Source: GCA-2737725 sp033763995
GTDB taxonomy: Bacteria; Pseudomonadota; Alphaproteobacteria; Rhodospirillales; Rhodospirillaceae
Reading direction: 5' to 3'
Length of the DNA stretch: 64,000 bases
Assembly: GCA_033763995.1 (NCBI GenBank)
Contig: JANRJL010000008.1
Span: 1 to 64,000, forward strand
Position numbers and translations under genes: made by a program. The notes below the pieces were generated by a model. That model ran no database searches, was not told where the DNA came from, and saw only the letters and a list, made by a program, of their open reading frames with translations. Shown here one piece after another: positions 1-9,148 of the stretch. Numbering within the stretch: position 1 is the stretch's first letter; every line of letters starts with the position of its first letter.

Positions 1-418
1 GCACGGCGCTGAGGTCGGCGTGCCACCGGACCTCCCTGCCGCCGAGGGCATTGCGCTGCGCCGCGCGCAGGGCCTCGCTGCGTTCCACGAGGTGCATTTG
101 CGCCGCCGCGTGAAAGCCCGCGACGCGCTTGGTGGCGCGTAGGGCATCGGCCATCAACGTTCCGCGCCCGGGACCACACTCGACCAATCGAAAGGACTTC
201 GGCTGGCCCATGGCCTGCCAGGTCACCGCGCACCACAGCCCGATGATCTCGCCGAAGGTCTGGCTGATCTCCGGCGCCGTGATGAAATCGCCCCCACGGC
301 CGAAAGCGTGCCCGCGCGCATAGTAGGCTTCCGCACAGAGGTTCATGTACTCGGCGACGGTGATGGAGCCCGCCTGGGCGATGCGATCGTCAATAGCTTG
401 CAGTAATGGCGATGCCAT
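1..418 (-). CDS. MidA/NDUFAF7-like SAM-dependent methyltransferase (partial, C-terminus beyond window)
   Basis: The reverse strand reads MASPLLQAIDDRIAQAGSIT at the N-terminus, then AEYMNLCAEAYYARG, GGDFITAPEISQTFGE and a SAM-site motif VECGPGRGTLMAD. This is the N-terminal half of the COG1565 (MidA/NDUFAF7) family; the eukaryotic members methylate an arginine in a complex I subunit. The start ATG shares one base with the lgt stop codon (TGATG), so the two are translationally coupled. The gene runs off the left edge after about 139 codons, where the family is about 350 residues. The substrate in this organism is inferred only. Confidence 0.85.
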   Translation of the reverse strand, partial: MASPLLQAIDDRIAQAGSITVAEYMNLCAEAYYARGHAFGRGGDFITAPEISQTFGEIIGLWCAVTWQAMGQPKSFRLVECGPGRGTLMADALRATKRVAGFHAAAQMHLVERSEALRAAQRNALGGREVRWHADLSAV

Positions 419-1239
419 CATTTCTTGGCATAAGTCTTTGCCGTGGCCGCCGCGCGTTTGGCCCGATCAACGCAATAAATGCCGAACAGGATCATCGGGA
501 TCGACAAGAGCTGACCCATGGTGATGCCCATGGCCAGGAAACCGATATGAGCATCGGGCTCGCGGAAAAATTCGCCGATGATTCTGAATATTCCATAGCC
601 GATCAAGAACGCGCCCGTCAGGGTGCCGGGCCGGCGGCGGATGGTTTCGTTACGGGCCAAGACCAGCATGATCGTGAACAACAGCAGTCCTTCCATGCCC
701 GCTTGGTAAAGTTGACTGGGGTGGCGTGGGACCTCGCCCGCGCCCGGAAACACCATGGACCAGGGGACATCGGGCGCCGCTCGGCCCCAGAGTTCGCCAT
801 TGATGAAATTCGCCAAACGGCCCAGGCACAGGCCGATGGGCACGACGCAGCCCACGCCGTCGGCGACGTACCATTGGTCGATCTTGTGGCGCCTGGCGAA
901 CAGCATGATGGCGAGAATGGTTCCCAGCATTCCGCCGTGGAACGACATGCCGCCCTCCCATGGACGCAGAATTGCCGTGGGGTCGTTCAGATATTCCATG
1001 GGCTTGTAAAACAGCACATAGCCGATACGCCCGCCCAGCACGATGCCGAAGAGCGCCCACAGCAGAAAGTCATCGACTTGAGCCGGGGTCATCAAGGCCG
1101 GCGGGCGGCGCACCAATTGCTTCATGTACCAGGCGCCGCCGAAGATGCCCGCGACATAGGCCAGCCCATACCAGCGGATGGCGACGGGACCGACGGCAAA
1201 GATCACGGGGTCGATCTGGGGAAACGCAATGGCGAACAC
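418..1239 (-). CDS. lgt: Prolipoprotein diacylglyceryl transferase
   Basis: This 273-residue polytopic inner-membrane protein transfers diacylglycerol from phosphatidylglycerol to the lipobox cysteine of prolipoproteins, the first step of lipoprotein maturation. Visible family motifs are the HGG at residues 101-103, GRLANFINGELWGR near 140-153 (the Lgt signature) and RHPSQLYQ near 172-179. Seven hydrophobic segments are apparent and the length is normal. It overlaps the downstream MidA-like gene by one base and is transcribed away from ubiK, with about 117 bp between their starts. No special regulatory site was recognised there. Confidence 0.97.
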   Translation of the reverse strand: MFAIAFPQIDPVIFAVGPVAIRWYGLAYVAGIFGGAWYMKQLVRRPPALMTPAQVDDFLLWALFGIVLGGRIGYVLFYKPMEYLNDPTAILRPWEGGMSFHGGMLGTILAIMLFARRHKIDQWYVADGVGCVVPIGLCLGRLANFINGELWGRAAPDVPWSMVFPGAGEVPRHPSQLYQAGMEGLLLFTIMLVLARNETIRRRPGTLTGAFLIGYGIFRIIGEFFREPDAHIGFLAMGITMGQLLSIPMILFGIYCVDRAKRAAATAKTYAKK

Positions 1240-1356
1240 GGAAAACTCGGCGCAATGTGGTCAAGTATGACGAAGCAAGTTTCGCTGTTATTCTTGCGCG
1301 CGTCCATCCTAGACACGATATGATAATCCTTCGACCACTCAGATCAGGGGATCGCC

Positions 1357-1644
1357 ATGCAAAGCCAGAATCGAATCTTTGACGACCTCGCCAAGGTGGC
1401 CGGCGGCGCGCTCAGCGCCTTGTCGTCGCTCAAGCAGGAAATCGAGGCCATGATTCGCGACCGCGTGGAGCGCATGATGGCGGATGCGAGCTTCGTGCGC
1501 CGCGACGAGTTCGACGCCGTGCAAGCCATGGCGGCCAAGGCGCGTTCCGAACAGGAGCGCCTCGAAAAGCGCGTGGCGGAACTCGAGGCCGCGCTCAAAT
1601 CCAAGCGCAAATCCAGTGCGCGCGCGACCGCAGGCGAACACTGA
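1357..1644 (+). CDS. ubiK: Accessory factor UbiK family (BMFP domain) protein
   Basis: A 95-residue protein starting MQSQNRIFDDLAKVAGGALS. It has a hydrophobic amphipathic N-terminal part, then an acidic/basic coiled coil (residues ~45-85, RSEQERLEKRVAELEAALK) and a basic tail. This is the YqiC/BMFP family; E. coli UbiK helps ubiquinone biosynthesis under aerobic conditions, and Brucella BMFP has membrane-fusogenic activity. It precedes ybjN and proC on the same strand, but with 190 bp and a possible promoter between. Confidence 0.85.
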   Translation: MQSQNRIFDDLAKVAGGALSALSSLKQEIEAMIRDRVERMMADASFVRRDEFDAVQAMAAKARSEQERLEKRVAELEAALKSKRKSSARATAGEH

Positions 1645-1742
1645 TCCACAAGCGCACGGGCGCCAACCGATTCATCCGACTCACTTTTTTCGACCTTATC
1701 CACAAGCACTCGCGACTCGGCAGATTTCTTCAAGATTTAGTG

Positions 1743-1769
1743 TTGCGACCCCCACCCCCCTCCTATATC
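1743..1769 (+). promoter_or_regulatory. Candidate promoter for the YbjN gene
   Basis: TTGCGA at 1743-1748 and TATATC at 1764-1769 lie 15 bp apart, 69 bp upstream of the ybjN ATG. The hexamers are the same as those of the feo promoter in this window, but the spacing is short and the spacer is a C-rich run. The call is tentative. Confidence 0.35.
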
Positions 1770-1837
1770 TTGATTTCGCGGCGTGAACACGTTGGGGATC
1801 GCGCCGCAGTGGTCCCGAGGGGTTCGAGGGGAGTTGC

Positions 1838-2338
1838 ATGCAGTCCGACACCGCGCGCCGACAATCCGCGAGCGCTGCCAACCCCATGGACGCCATCGAA
1901 GAAATCATTGCCGACAAAGAGTGGGTTTTCGATCGCCGTTGCGCCACGGAGTTGGCGGTGGAAGCGCCCGGCACCTGGTGCGACTACGGCATGTTTTTCG
2001 CCTGGTCCGAGGACTTAAGCGCCCTCCATTTCAGCTGCGCCTTCGACATGAGGGTGCAAGCCAAGCTCATGGGCCAGATTTACGAACTGCTGGCCAAGCT
2101 CAATGAACGGCTTTGGATGGGCCACTTCGCCATTTGGGTGGAAGAGGGCATCCCCATGTTCCGCCACACCGTGCGCATTCCGGGGCCCATGGACCCCGAG
2201 GTCATCACCGACCTGATGGAACTGGCCATGGCCGAGTGCGAACGCTACTACCCGGCCTTTCAGTTCGTCATTTGGGGCGGGCGCACGGCGGAAGACGCCA
2301 TCGCCAGCTCCTTGCTGGACACCGTCGGCCAGGCCTGA
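1838..2338 (+). CDS. YbjN domain-containing protein
   Basis: A 166-residue soluble protein of the YbjN family (type III secretion chaperone-like fold; E. coli YbjN affects motility and stress tolerance). After a ~20-residue variable N-terminus the domain covers residues ~25-160, with the family pattern of aromatic residues around WCDYGMFFAWSED, NERLWMGHFAIWVEEG and CERYYPAFQFVIWGG. A shorter start at the internal Met-17 (MDAIEEIIADK) would fit the domain equally well. It lies 45 bp before proC and probably shares its transcript. Its biochemical role is unknown. Confidence 0.85.
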   Translation: MQSDTARRQSASAANPMDAIEEIIADKEWVFDRRCATELAVEAPGTWCDYGMFFAWSEDLSALHFSCAFDMRVQAKLMGQIYELLAKLNERLWMGHFAIWVEEGIPMFRHTVRIPGPMDPEVITDLMELAMAECERYYPAFQFVIWGGRTAEDAIASSLLDTVGQA

Positions 2339-2383
2339 GCCTTCGGGCGCTTCCGATCTTCTAATTCGTGCTAGTGTCCGCTC

Positions 2384-3211
2384 ATGATTGAAGGCGCCAT
2401 TCTCCTCGTCGGCTGCGGCAAAATGGGTTCGGCTCTGCTGGAGGGCTGGCTCAAGCATGGCCTGAACCCGGTTGATGTCATCATCGTGGAGCCGGCCGGC
2501 CGCGCCAGCATTCCGTGTTGCGCCAAGCACCCGGCTTTGACGGTGTTGGCCCGTGCCGCCGACGTGCCCGCCGACTTTCGCCCCGATGTGATCGTCTTCG
2601 CCGTCAAACCCCAAGTCGCCGATGCCGTGGTGCCCGACTACCGGCGCTTCGCGCGCGACAAGCCCTTGTTTCTGTCCATCGCGGCGGGCAAGACGATCGC
2701 GTTCTTCAAGGCCAAATTGGGCGCGATGGCCGCCGTCGTGCGCGGCATGCCCAGTACGCCCGCCGCCATCGGCAAAGGCATCAGCGTGCTCGTCGCCTCG
2801 CGCGAGGCCGACGGCGTGCAACGCAAAGTCTGCGACGTTCTGATGGCGGCGGCGGGACAGGTTGCCTGGATTGAAGACGAAACGCTCATGGATGCCGTCA
2901 CGGCGTTGTCCGGCAGCGGCCCGGCTTACGTGTTTCTGTTGACCGAATATTTGGCCCAGGCCGGCGTTGCGGCTGGCTTGCCGGCCGATCTCGCCGCCAC
3001 GCTGGCCCGCGCCACCGTCACGGGTTCCGGCGCGCTGATGGAACAGTCGCCTGAGTCTGCCGGAACCTTGCGCGAAGCCGTGACCAGCAAGGGCGGGACC
3101 ACGGCCGCGGCGCTGTCGATCCTGATGGCCGAGGGCGGCCTTCGCCCTTTGTTGGAAAAGGCCATTCGTGCCGCGACCGAGCGCTCACGGGAGCTCTCGT
3201 CGGGGAATTAA
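2384..3211 (+). CDS. proC: Pyrroline-5-carboxylate reductase
   Basis: This 275-residue enzyme catalyses NAD(P)H-dependent reduction of 1-pyrroline-5-carboxylate to L-proline, the last step of proline synthesis. The N-terminal Rossmann motif is GCGKMGSA (10-17). RGMPSTP (120-126), SGSGPAYVF (176-184) and VTSKGGTT (233-240) are the ProC signatures of the C-terminal dimerisation domain. The order ubiK-ybjN-proC-TetR-like gene is collinear, with 85 bp before the next gene. Confidence 0.96.
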   Translation: MIEGAILLVGCGKMGSALLEGWLKHGLNPVDVIIVEPAGRASIPCCAKHPALTVLARAADVPADFRPDVIVFAVKPQVADAVVPDYRRFARDKPLFLSIAAGKTIAFFKAKLGAMAAVVRGMPSTPAAIGKGISVLVASREADGVQRKVCDVLMAAAGQVAWIEDETLMDAVTALSGSGPAYVFLLTEYLAQAGVAAGLPADLAATLARATVTGSGALMEQSPESAGTLREAVTSKGGTTAAALSILMAEGGLRPLLEKAIRAATERSRELSSGN

Positions 3212-3296
3212 GGCCAAGGCATTAAGGTCAGCGCTTCGCCTTGATTCCGCCGCTCCGCTATGAAAGCGTCTCAGCCTCTAGCAGCGAGGTGCCGCC

Positions 3297-3944
3297 ATGG
3301 CGCAAAAGCGAACCGGCAAACCGAAAGTCCAACCATCTTCGACCGATCCACTCACGCGCATTGTCGGCGCGGCCATGTCGGAAGCGGCAGCCGTCGGTTG
3401 GGCGCATCTGTCGCTGGAAGGCGTCGCGGTCCGAGCCAAGATGAAGCTGGGTGATGTTCTTCGACATGTGCCGACCAAAGCGCATCTCTTGGCGCGCTTT
3501 GCCGATCACGTCGATCGGGCAGCGTTAGGCGCCGTGGCTTCGGTGGACCACAGCCAGTCCGTGAAGGACCGGTTGTTCGACTTACTGATGAAACGTATTG
3601 ACGCCTTGCAAGTTCATCGCGATGGCGTGCGCGCGGTCATGACGGGGGCCGCGCGCGATCCGGGCGAGGGCGCCATGTTGCTGGGCCGGCTCGCGCGGTC
3701 CATGGAGTCGACGCTCGCCGCCGCCGGGCTGTCGCCCCACGGCCTCACCGGCATGATGCAAGTAATGGGGCTGAAGGCGGCCTATCTGTCCGCCTTGCGC
3801 GTGTGGCGCTCCGACGACAGCACGGACATGGCCAAGACCATGGCGGCTTTGGATAAGGCTTTGGGATACGCCGAGCGCGCGGCCAAGTTTGCCTTCGGCA
3901 AGCGCCGCGGCAACGCTGAACCGGTTGGGGCGTCACGGTCCTAA
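3297..3944 (+). CDS. TetR-family-like transcriptional regulator
   Basis: A 215-residue protein with a basic N-terminus and a helix-turn-helix-like region at residues ~18-65 (IVGAAMSEAAAVGWAHLSLE, then VAVRAKMKLGDVLRHVPTKA). This matches the TetR pattern in which a sensor-like helix follows a recognition helix ending near a Y/H-F/P-x-K motif (HVPTK). The C-terminal ~140 residues are helical and ligand-domain-like. COQ9 shares this fold, so a COQ9-like role cannot be excluded. Its 3' end overlaps the convergent kinase gene by 4 bp. Confidence 0.7.
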   Translation: MAQKRTGKPKVQPSSTDPLTRIVGAAMSEAAAVGWAHLSLEGVAVRAKMKLGDVLRHVPTKAHLLARFADHVDRAALGAVASVDHSQSVKDRLFDLLMKRIDALQVHRDGVRAVMTGAARDPGEGAMLLGRLARSMESTLAAAGLSPHGLTGMMQVMGLKAAYLSALRVWRSDDSTDMAKTMAALDKALGYAERAAKFAFGKRRGNAEPVGASRS

Positions 3945-5325
3945 AGCGGGATCCGCACGCTGGCCCGCAGGCCGCCCAGTGGGCTGTCGGACAGCGTGAC
4001 ATCTCCACCCATGCTGCGCGCGATGTCCCGCGCGATGGTCAAGCCCAAGCCCACGCCACCCGTTTTGGGATTGCGCGAGGTTTCAAGCCGCGTGAAGGCG
4101 CGGAACACGTCCTCGCGCTTGTCGGCGGGAATGCCCGGCCCGTCGTCGTCGATGTGAACATCGAGAACGCGGTCGTGCAGTTTGGCTGTCACGGCCACGC
4201 GCTTGCCGTAGCGCACGGCATTGCCGATGAGATTGGCCAGGCATCGTTCGAACGCCACGGGCTTGAGCGGGATGGAATGCGGACCCGCGAAATCGAACGA
4301 TATCGTCGCACCGTCGCGGCGGTAACGCGCCACCATGCCGTCCAGAAGTTCGGCGACATTCGTGACAACGGCTTCCTCGCTGCCTTCACCGCGCGCGAAG
4401 GCAAGATAGGCCTCGAGCATTCGCTCCATGTCGCCGACGTCTTCCGTCAAGGCCTTGATGTCCTCGGGCTTGGGGTTCGGCCCCAACATCGCGAGTTGCA
4501 ACTTCATGCGAGTCAAGGGGGTGCGCAGATCGTGGGACACCCCAGCCAGCATCTCGGTGCGTTGGGTGATCTGCCGCTTGATGCGCCCGCGCATGATGTT
4601 GAACGCGCGCGCGGCCTGGCGGACCTCGAAGGCGCCTTCGGGCGTGAAATCCGGGACCTCGCGGCCCTTGCCGAAGTCATCGGCCGCTTGCGACAGACGC
4701 CGCACGGATTTGACCTGATTGCGCAGGAACACCGTGGCCACGCCGAACAGCAGCATCGACGAGCCCACCATCCAGATCACGAAGACATAAGTAGTGGAGC
4801 TGAACAAGCGCCGTCGTGGCGCCAAGACATGGAGCACGCCGTCATCAAGCTGCACGTTGATCGAGATCAGCTTGTCGTTGCGGAAGCTTGCGAAGTCGAC
4901 CCGAAAGGGTCGTTTGAGCGCGAGCCAGAGAAACTCATCGAGGGCATCATCCGCTACCGCGTCGCCGGCAACTAGATCGCCTTCCAGCCGCTCACCGACG
5001 GTATAAGTGACGTCGATTTCCAGCGTGCGCGCGGCGGTCTGCTTGAGCCACGAGAGATTTTGTTCGCCCGGAAAATCGCGAATGAACTCCGCCACATATG
5101 CGACATCGCCGGCCAAGCTCGCGGCCATGCGCCGCGACATGGTGTCCCAGTGATTTTCGTAAAAGATCAGCGTCGAGATGACCTGAACCAAGATCAACGG
5201 CACGACGATGATGAGGCTCGCGCGCGCCATCAACGTGCGCGGGACCCAACGCTCCCATTCGATGCTGTCCAGGCCCCACGTGGGCTTGGGTGTCGCGGCG
5301 CGAGGGGTCGGATCGGCGCGGTCGG

Positions 5326-5329
<4 letters not shown>
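3941..5329 (-). CDS. EnvZ-like sensor histidine kinase
   Basis: This 462-residue membrane kinase has TM1 at ~33-57, a periplasmic domain of about 120 residues, TM2 at ~181-202 and a HAMP domain at ~203-255. The H-box LAGVSHDLRTPLTRMK carries phospho-acceptor His266, followed by the N-box (ERCLANLIGNAVRYG, 361-375), the G1 box DDDGPGI (394-400) and the G2 box GVGLGLT (426-432). All catalytic elements are present. Its start overlaps the response regulator stop by 4 bp (ATGA), so the pair is coupled. The signal it senses cannot be deduced. Confidence 0.93.
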
Positions 5330-6045
<716 letters not shown>

Positions 6046-6094
6046 GGCGGCATATTAACCCGAAGTGGCGCGCGGCCCAACGCCGGAGAGAGCG

Positions 6095-6583
6095 TCATCG
6101 CCCGGGGATCTTGAAGCGCCGGCGCGCGTCGTCGTCCATGATGCCCAGCATGACTTTACGGAAGCCCTCGACTGCCGCTGTTCCCGCCGCGCGATAGGCT
6201 GCGGCGATGCGCGCGCGCTGCTCAGTGGTCAACAACCGCTCCAATTCGCGACCTTTCTCGGTCAAGTGCAAGAGGCGCTGGCGGCCGTCTTCTGCGCCTT
6301 TTTTCTGCATGATATAACTCTCGCGTACCAACTGACTCAGGACCCGCGATAAACTTTGTTTCGTGATGCCGAGGATGTCGAGCAGTGCGCTGACCGTGAT
6401 TCCAGGGTGTCGCCCGACGAAATAGATCACGCGGTGGTGCGCGCGCCCGAACCCCTGTTTGGCCAAGATGGCGTCGGCGCGAGCGGTGAAGTCGCGATAG
6501 GCGAAGAACAACAATTCGATGGCTTGGCGCAAGTCTTCGTCGCGCGAGACCGCCAAGTTTCCGCCGGGTTTTGGATCAGACAC
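6095..6583 (-). CDS. MarR-family transcriptional regulator (PetP-like)
   Basis: This 162-residue winged-helix protein has the MarR layout: an N-terminal dimerisation helix (LRQAIELLFFAYRDFTARAD), a recognition helix in GITVSALLDILGITKQSLSR, and a wing containing KKGAEDGRQRLLHLTEKG with the usual D-x-R (here DGR) turn. It is read with the response regulator and kinase behind it. A strong 27-bp dyad lies 50 bp upstream of its start, between it and the divergent aminotransferase, so autoregulation is likely. The ligand is unknown. Confidence 0.9.
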   Translation of the reverse strand: MSDPKPGGNLAVSRDEDLRQAIELLFFAYRDFTARADAILAKQGFGRAHHRVIYFVGRHPGITVSALLDILGITKQSLSRVLSQLVRESYIMQKKGAEDGRQRLLHLTEKGRELERLLTTEQRARIAAAYRAAGTAAVEGFRKVMLGIMDDDARRRFKIPGR

Positions 6584-6633
6584 GGCTGGCCTCGCGGCGC
6601 GCGCCGCCGCTCGAGCCCGTGAACCCCCAAAAC

Positions 6634-6660
6634 ATATACGTCAGTATTGTTGACATAAAT
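6634..6660. promoter_or_regulatory. Imperfect 27-bp dyad, candidate MarR operator
   Basis: ATATACGTCA (6634-6643) and TGACATAAAT (6651-6660) match at 8 of 10 positions as inverted arms around a 7-bp spacer. The size and A/T-rich outer ends suit a MarR dimer. The right arm overlaps the -35 element (TTGACA, 6650-6655) of the promoter reading into ilvE. Confidence 0.6.
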
Positions 6661-6678
6661 CGACGCTTCGACTACCTT
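6650..6678 (+). promoter_or_regulatory. Promoter for the branched-chain aminotransferase gene
   Basis: TTGACA (6650-6655) and TACCTT (6673-6678) are separated by 17 bp, giving a good sigma-70-type promoter. The 5' leader to the ilvE ATG is about 110 nt. The -35 box lies inside the MarR-type dyad, which suggests repression. Confidence 0.55.
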
Positions 6679-6795
6679 CTGTTCTTGCGATTCGCTGACG
6701 GTTTGCGCAATAAAATTGCGCTAGTCCAGTTGTGCCCCGCCAGCGAGGAGCATAGGTTTTCGGACCAATCCCGCGAGAGATTTCGGAGCCCCGCC

Positions 6796-7695
6796 ATGAC
6801 ACCCGCCACCTTTGACGACCGCGACGGTTACATCTGGTTCAACGGCACCCTCATGCCATGGCGCGGGGCCAAGGTCCATGTTCTGACGCACGCCTTGCAC
6901 TACGCCAGTTGCGTGTTCGAGGGTCAGCGCGCCTACAACGGCAAGATCTTCAAGCTGGAAGAGCACACCGACCGCTTGTTCATGTCGGCCGAGATGCTGG
7001 ACATGAAGATGCCGTTCACGCGCCAGCAGATCAACGACGCGAACTACGAGGTGATGCGCGTCAACAACCTGACGGATTGCTATATCCGGCCCTTGGCGTG
7101 GCGCGGCAGCGAGATGATGGGCGTGGCCGCCCAATCCACCAAGACCAACGTGGCCATCGCGATTTGGCAGTGGCCTTCTTATTTCTCGCCGGCCGAGCGG
7201 CTCAAGGGCATCCGCCTGGATCTGTCGACGTGGCGGCGTCCCGCGCCCGATACCGCGCCCGTCAAGGCCAAGGCGGCCGGACTTTACATGATCTGCACCT
7301 TGGGTAAGCACGCCGCCGAGCGCAAAGGCTATGACGACGCGCTGATGTTGGATTATCGCGGCCTCGTCGCCGAGGCCACGGGGGCCAACGTGTTCTTCGT
7401 CATCAACGGCGAAATCCATACGCCGACCCCCGATTGCTTCCTCGACGGCATTACGCGCCGCTCGGTGATCGCGCTCGCCAAGGCGCGCGGGTACAAGGTC
7501 ATCGAGCGGGCGATCAAGCCGGAAGACATGGCGCAGGCCACCGAGTGTTTCTTGACCGGCACCGCCGCGGAAGTCACGCCGGTGCGTGAGATCGGGCCCT
7601 ATAAGTTCACGCCGGCTGAGGTCTGCCGTGCCTTGATGGCCGATTTCGACGCGGCTGTCGGCAAGACGGCAGCGGTGAAGACCGCGGCCGAGTAA
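6796..7695 (+). CDS. ilvE: Branched-chain amino acid aminotransferase
   Basis: This class IV PLP-dependent transaminase interconverts leucine, isoleucine and valine with their 2-oxo acids. The start MTPATFDDRDGYIWFNGTLM gives 299 residues, the usual family length; the longer reading frame upstream would run through the promoter. The PLP lysine lies in MICTLGKHAAERKGYDDALM. The GLVAEATGANVFFV and FLTGTAAEVTPV segments are class IV signatures. It converges with moaE, with 2 bp between the stop codons. Confidence 0.95.
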   Translation: MTPATFDDRDGYIWFNGTLMPWRGAKVHVLTHALHYASCVFEGQRAYNGKIFKLEEHTDRLFMSAEMLDMKMPFTRQQINDANYEVMRVNNLTDCYIRPLAWRGSEMMGVAAQSTKTNVAIAIWQWPSYFSPAERLKGIRLDLSTWRRPAPDTAPVKAKAAGLYMICTLGKHAAERKGYDDALMLDYRGLVAEATGANVFFVINGEIHTPTPDCFLDGITRRSVIALAKARGYKVIERAIKPEDMAQATECFLTGTAAEVTPVREIGPYKFTPAEVCRALMADFDAAVGKTAAVKTAAE

Positions 7696-7697
7696 GA

Positions 7698-8189
7698 CTA
7701 CTTCGACCAACGCGCAGCGCGTGCATCGTCGGCCGCCTCGGCAGTCACCCAACCGGCTCCTGACTCTGCTCCCTGGGGCCCGGTCTCTTTTTTCCAGAAC
7801 GGCGCCTGGGTCTTGAGCCAGTCCATCAGGAATTCGCAGGCCGCGAAGGCCTCGGCGCGATGGGCGCCGGCTGTGGCGACAAACACGATCGGCTCGCCGG
7901 GCGCGAGACGGCCATGGCGGTGCACGATGGCTAGGCCGGTGATCGGCCAGCGACGCCGCGCTTCCGCGGCCAGCTCGGCCAACTGGCGTTCGGCCATGCC
8001 GGGGTAATGCTCGAGCTCCATGGCGTCGATCGCTTGGCCGCTGGCGCGATCCGCGCCGCGAAAATCGCGCATCTGCCCGACAAAGCTGCAAATCGCTCCT
8101 GCGCCGCGATGGTTCGCGGAGAACGCCGTCAGCTCGGCTCCGGCGTCAAATGATTCGCGCTGAATCCTAATCGAGGGCGCGTCCGTCAT
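7698..8189 (-). CDS. moaE: Molybdopterin synthase catalytic subunit MoaE
   Basis: A 163-residue large subunit of molybdopterin synthase, which converts precursor Z (cPMP) to molybdopterin using sulfur carried by MoaD. Family motifs are GAGAICSFVGQMRDF, the LEHYPGMAERQL stretch, IVHRHGRLAPGE and the terminal WLKTQAPFWKKE with the active-site lysines. It follows moaD by 3 bp, so pgsA-moaD-moaE form one operon on the reverse strand. Confidence 0.96.
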   Translation of the reverse strand: MTDAPSIRIQRESFDAGAELTAFSANHRGAGAICSFVGQMRDFRGADRASGQAIDAMELEHYPGMAERQLAELAAEARRRWPITGLAIVHRHGRLAPGEPIVFVATAGAHRAEAFAACEFLMDWLKTQAPFWKKETGPQGAESGAGWVTAEAADDARAARWSK

Positions 8190-8192
8190 GGC

Positions 8193-8444
8193 CTAGCCCC
8201 CGGTGACGGGGGGAAAAAAGGCGACTTCCTTGGCGCCGACGATTGTCGCGTGAGACGCGCTGTGGACTTGATCCACTGCCGCGCGAACCAATCTACGGTC
8301 CTTGAAGGCCTCGGCATAGCCGCCGCCCCGAGCCGCCAGCCAATCGACCAAGCCGGCGACGGTGGTGACGCTCGCGGGTGGCGCGACGGTCTCCTGGCTC
8401 AGGCCGACTTTTTCCCGCACCCAAGCGAAATAGAGCACCGTCAC
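8193..8444 (-). CDS. moaD: Molybdopterin synthase sulfur carrier subunit MoaD
   Basis: This 83-residue ubiquitin-fold protein ends in Gly-Gly (FFPPVTGG); the C-terminal glycine is thiocarboxylated and donates sulfur to MoaE. The start opens TVLYFAWVREKVG. Its start overlaps the pgsA stop codon by 4 bp, and moaE follows 3 bp later, indicating tight coupling. Confidence 0.95.
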   Translation of the reverse strand: MTVLYFAWVREKVGLSQETVAPPASVTTVAGLVDWLAARGGGYAEAFKDRRLVRAAVDQVHSASHATIVGAKEVAFFPPVTGG

Positions 8445-9070
8445 GGCGTTGCCTTCGATCCGTCTTCGGTCTCGCCGTGTGCGCGCACGGTTGGCGGGGC
8501 TTGCGGGGAGGGAATACTGCCCTCGCCCATATAGGCAAGCCCGGCGCGCAGGTAGTCATACCCGGTGATCAACGTGATGGCCGCCGCGATCCAGATGCCG
8601 ATTTCACCGATGAGCTCCGCCGGAATCCATACCGGCGCGGCGTCGCCGACGATGAGGAAACCAAGGGCGACCATTTGCACCGTGGTCTTGGCCTTGGCGA
8701 GCTTGGTCACGGGCAAACCGACGCGCAACTCGGCCAGAAACTCACGCAAGCCCGACACCATGATTTCGCGCAAGAGAATGACCAGTGCGGGAAGGTACGA
8801 CCACGGGCCCACCCGGTCGAAAGCCACGATCATCAGCAGGACGGACGCCACCAAGAGCTTGTCGGCGATCGGATCAAGAAAACGGCCCAAGCGCGAGACG
8901 AGTTTTTCCTTGCGCGCCAGATACCCGTCGAAAAAGTCCGTGATGCCCGCCAGGGTGAATAGGGCGCAGGCCGTCCAGCGCATCGCGGGGCTGTCGAAAA
9001 AGAACATCGCCACCACCACGGGGATGATGATGATGCGCGACATGGTCAAGATGTTGGGGACGTTCCACAC
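8441..9070 (-). CDS. pgsA: CDP-diacylglycerol-glycerol-3-phosphate 3-phosphatidyltransferase
   Basis: A 209-residue inner-membrane enzyme making phosphatidylglycerophosphate, the precursor of phosphatidylglycerol and cardiolipin. The CDP-alcohol phosphatidyltransferase motif D-G-x2-A-R-x8-G-x3-D-x3-D is intact in DGYLARKEKLVSRLGRFLDP followed by IAD. The start MWNVPNILTMSRI is typical. It lies 78 bp after uvrC on the same strand, and the uvrC-pgsA-moaD-moaE order is common in alphaproteobacteria. Confidence 0.96.
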   Translation of the reverse strand: MWNVPNILTMSRIIIIPVVVAMFFFDSPAMRWTACALFTLAGITDFFDGYLARKEKLVSRLGRFLDPIADKLLVASVLLMIVAFDRVGPWSYLPALVILLREIMVSGLREFLAELRVGLPVTKLAKAKTTVQMVALGFLIVGDAAPVWIPAELIGEIGIWIAAAITLITGYDYLRAGLAYMGEGSIPSPQAPPTVRAHGETEDGSKATP

Positions 9071-9148
9071 GGCACACCTTTAAGCCTCGAACTCAATTTA
9101 TATCATGGCTGCGGCGAAGCAACGCAGAGATTGTTGGGTCTGGCGGCG

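Noticed and set aside
406..1323. Long forward frame of 305 codons opposite lgt
   Set aside because: It is antisense to a clear Lgt protein and its translation has no recognisable family or composition.
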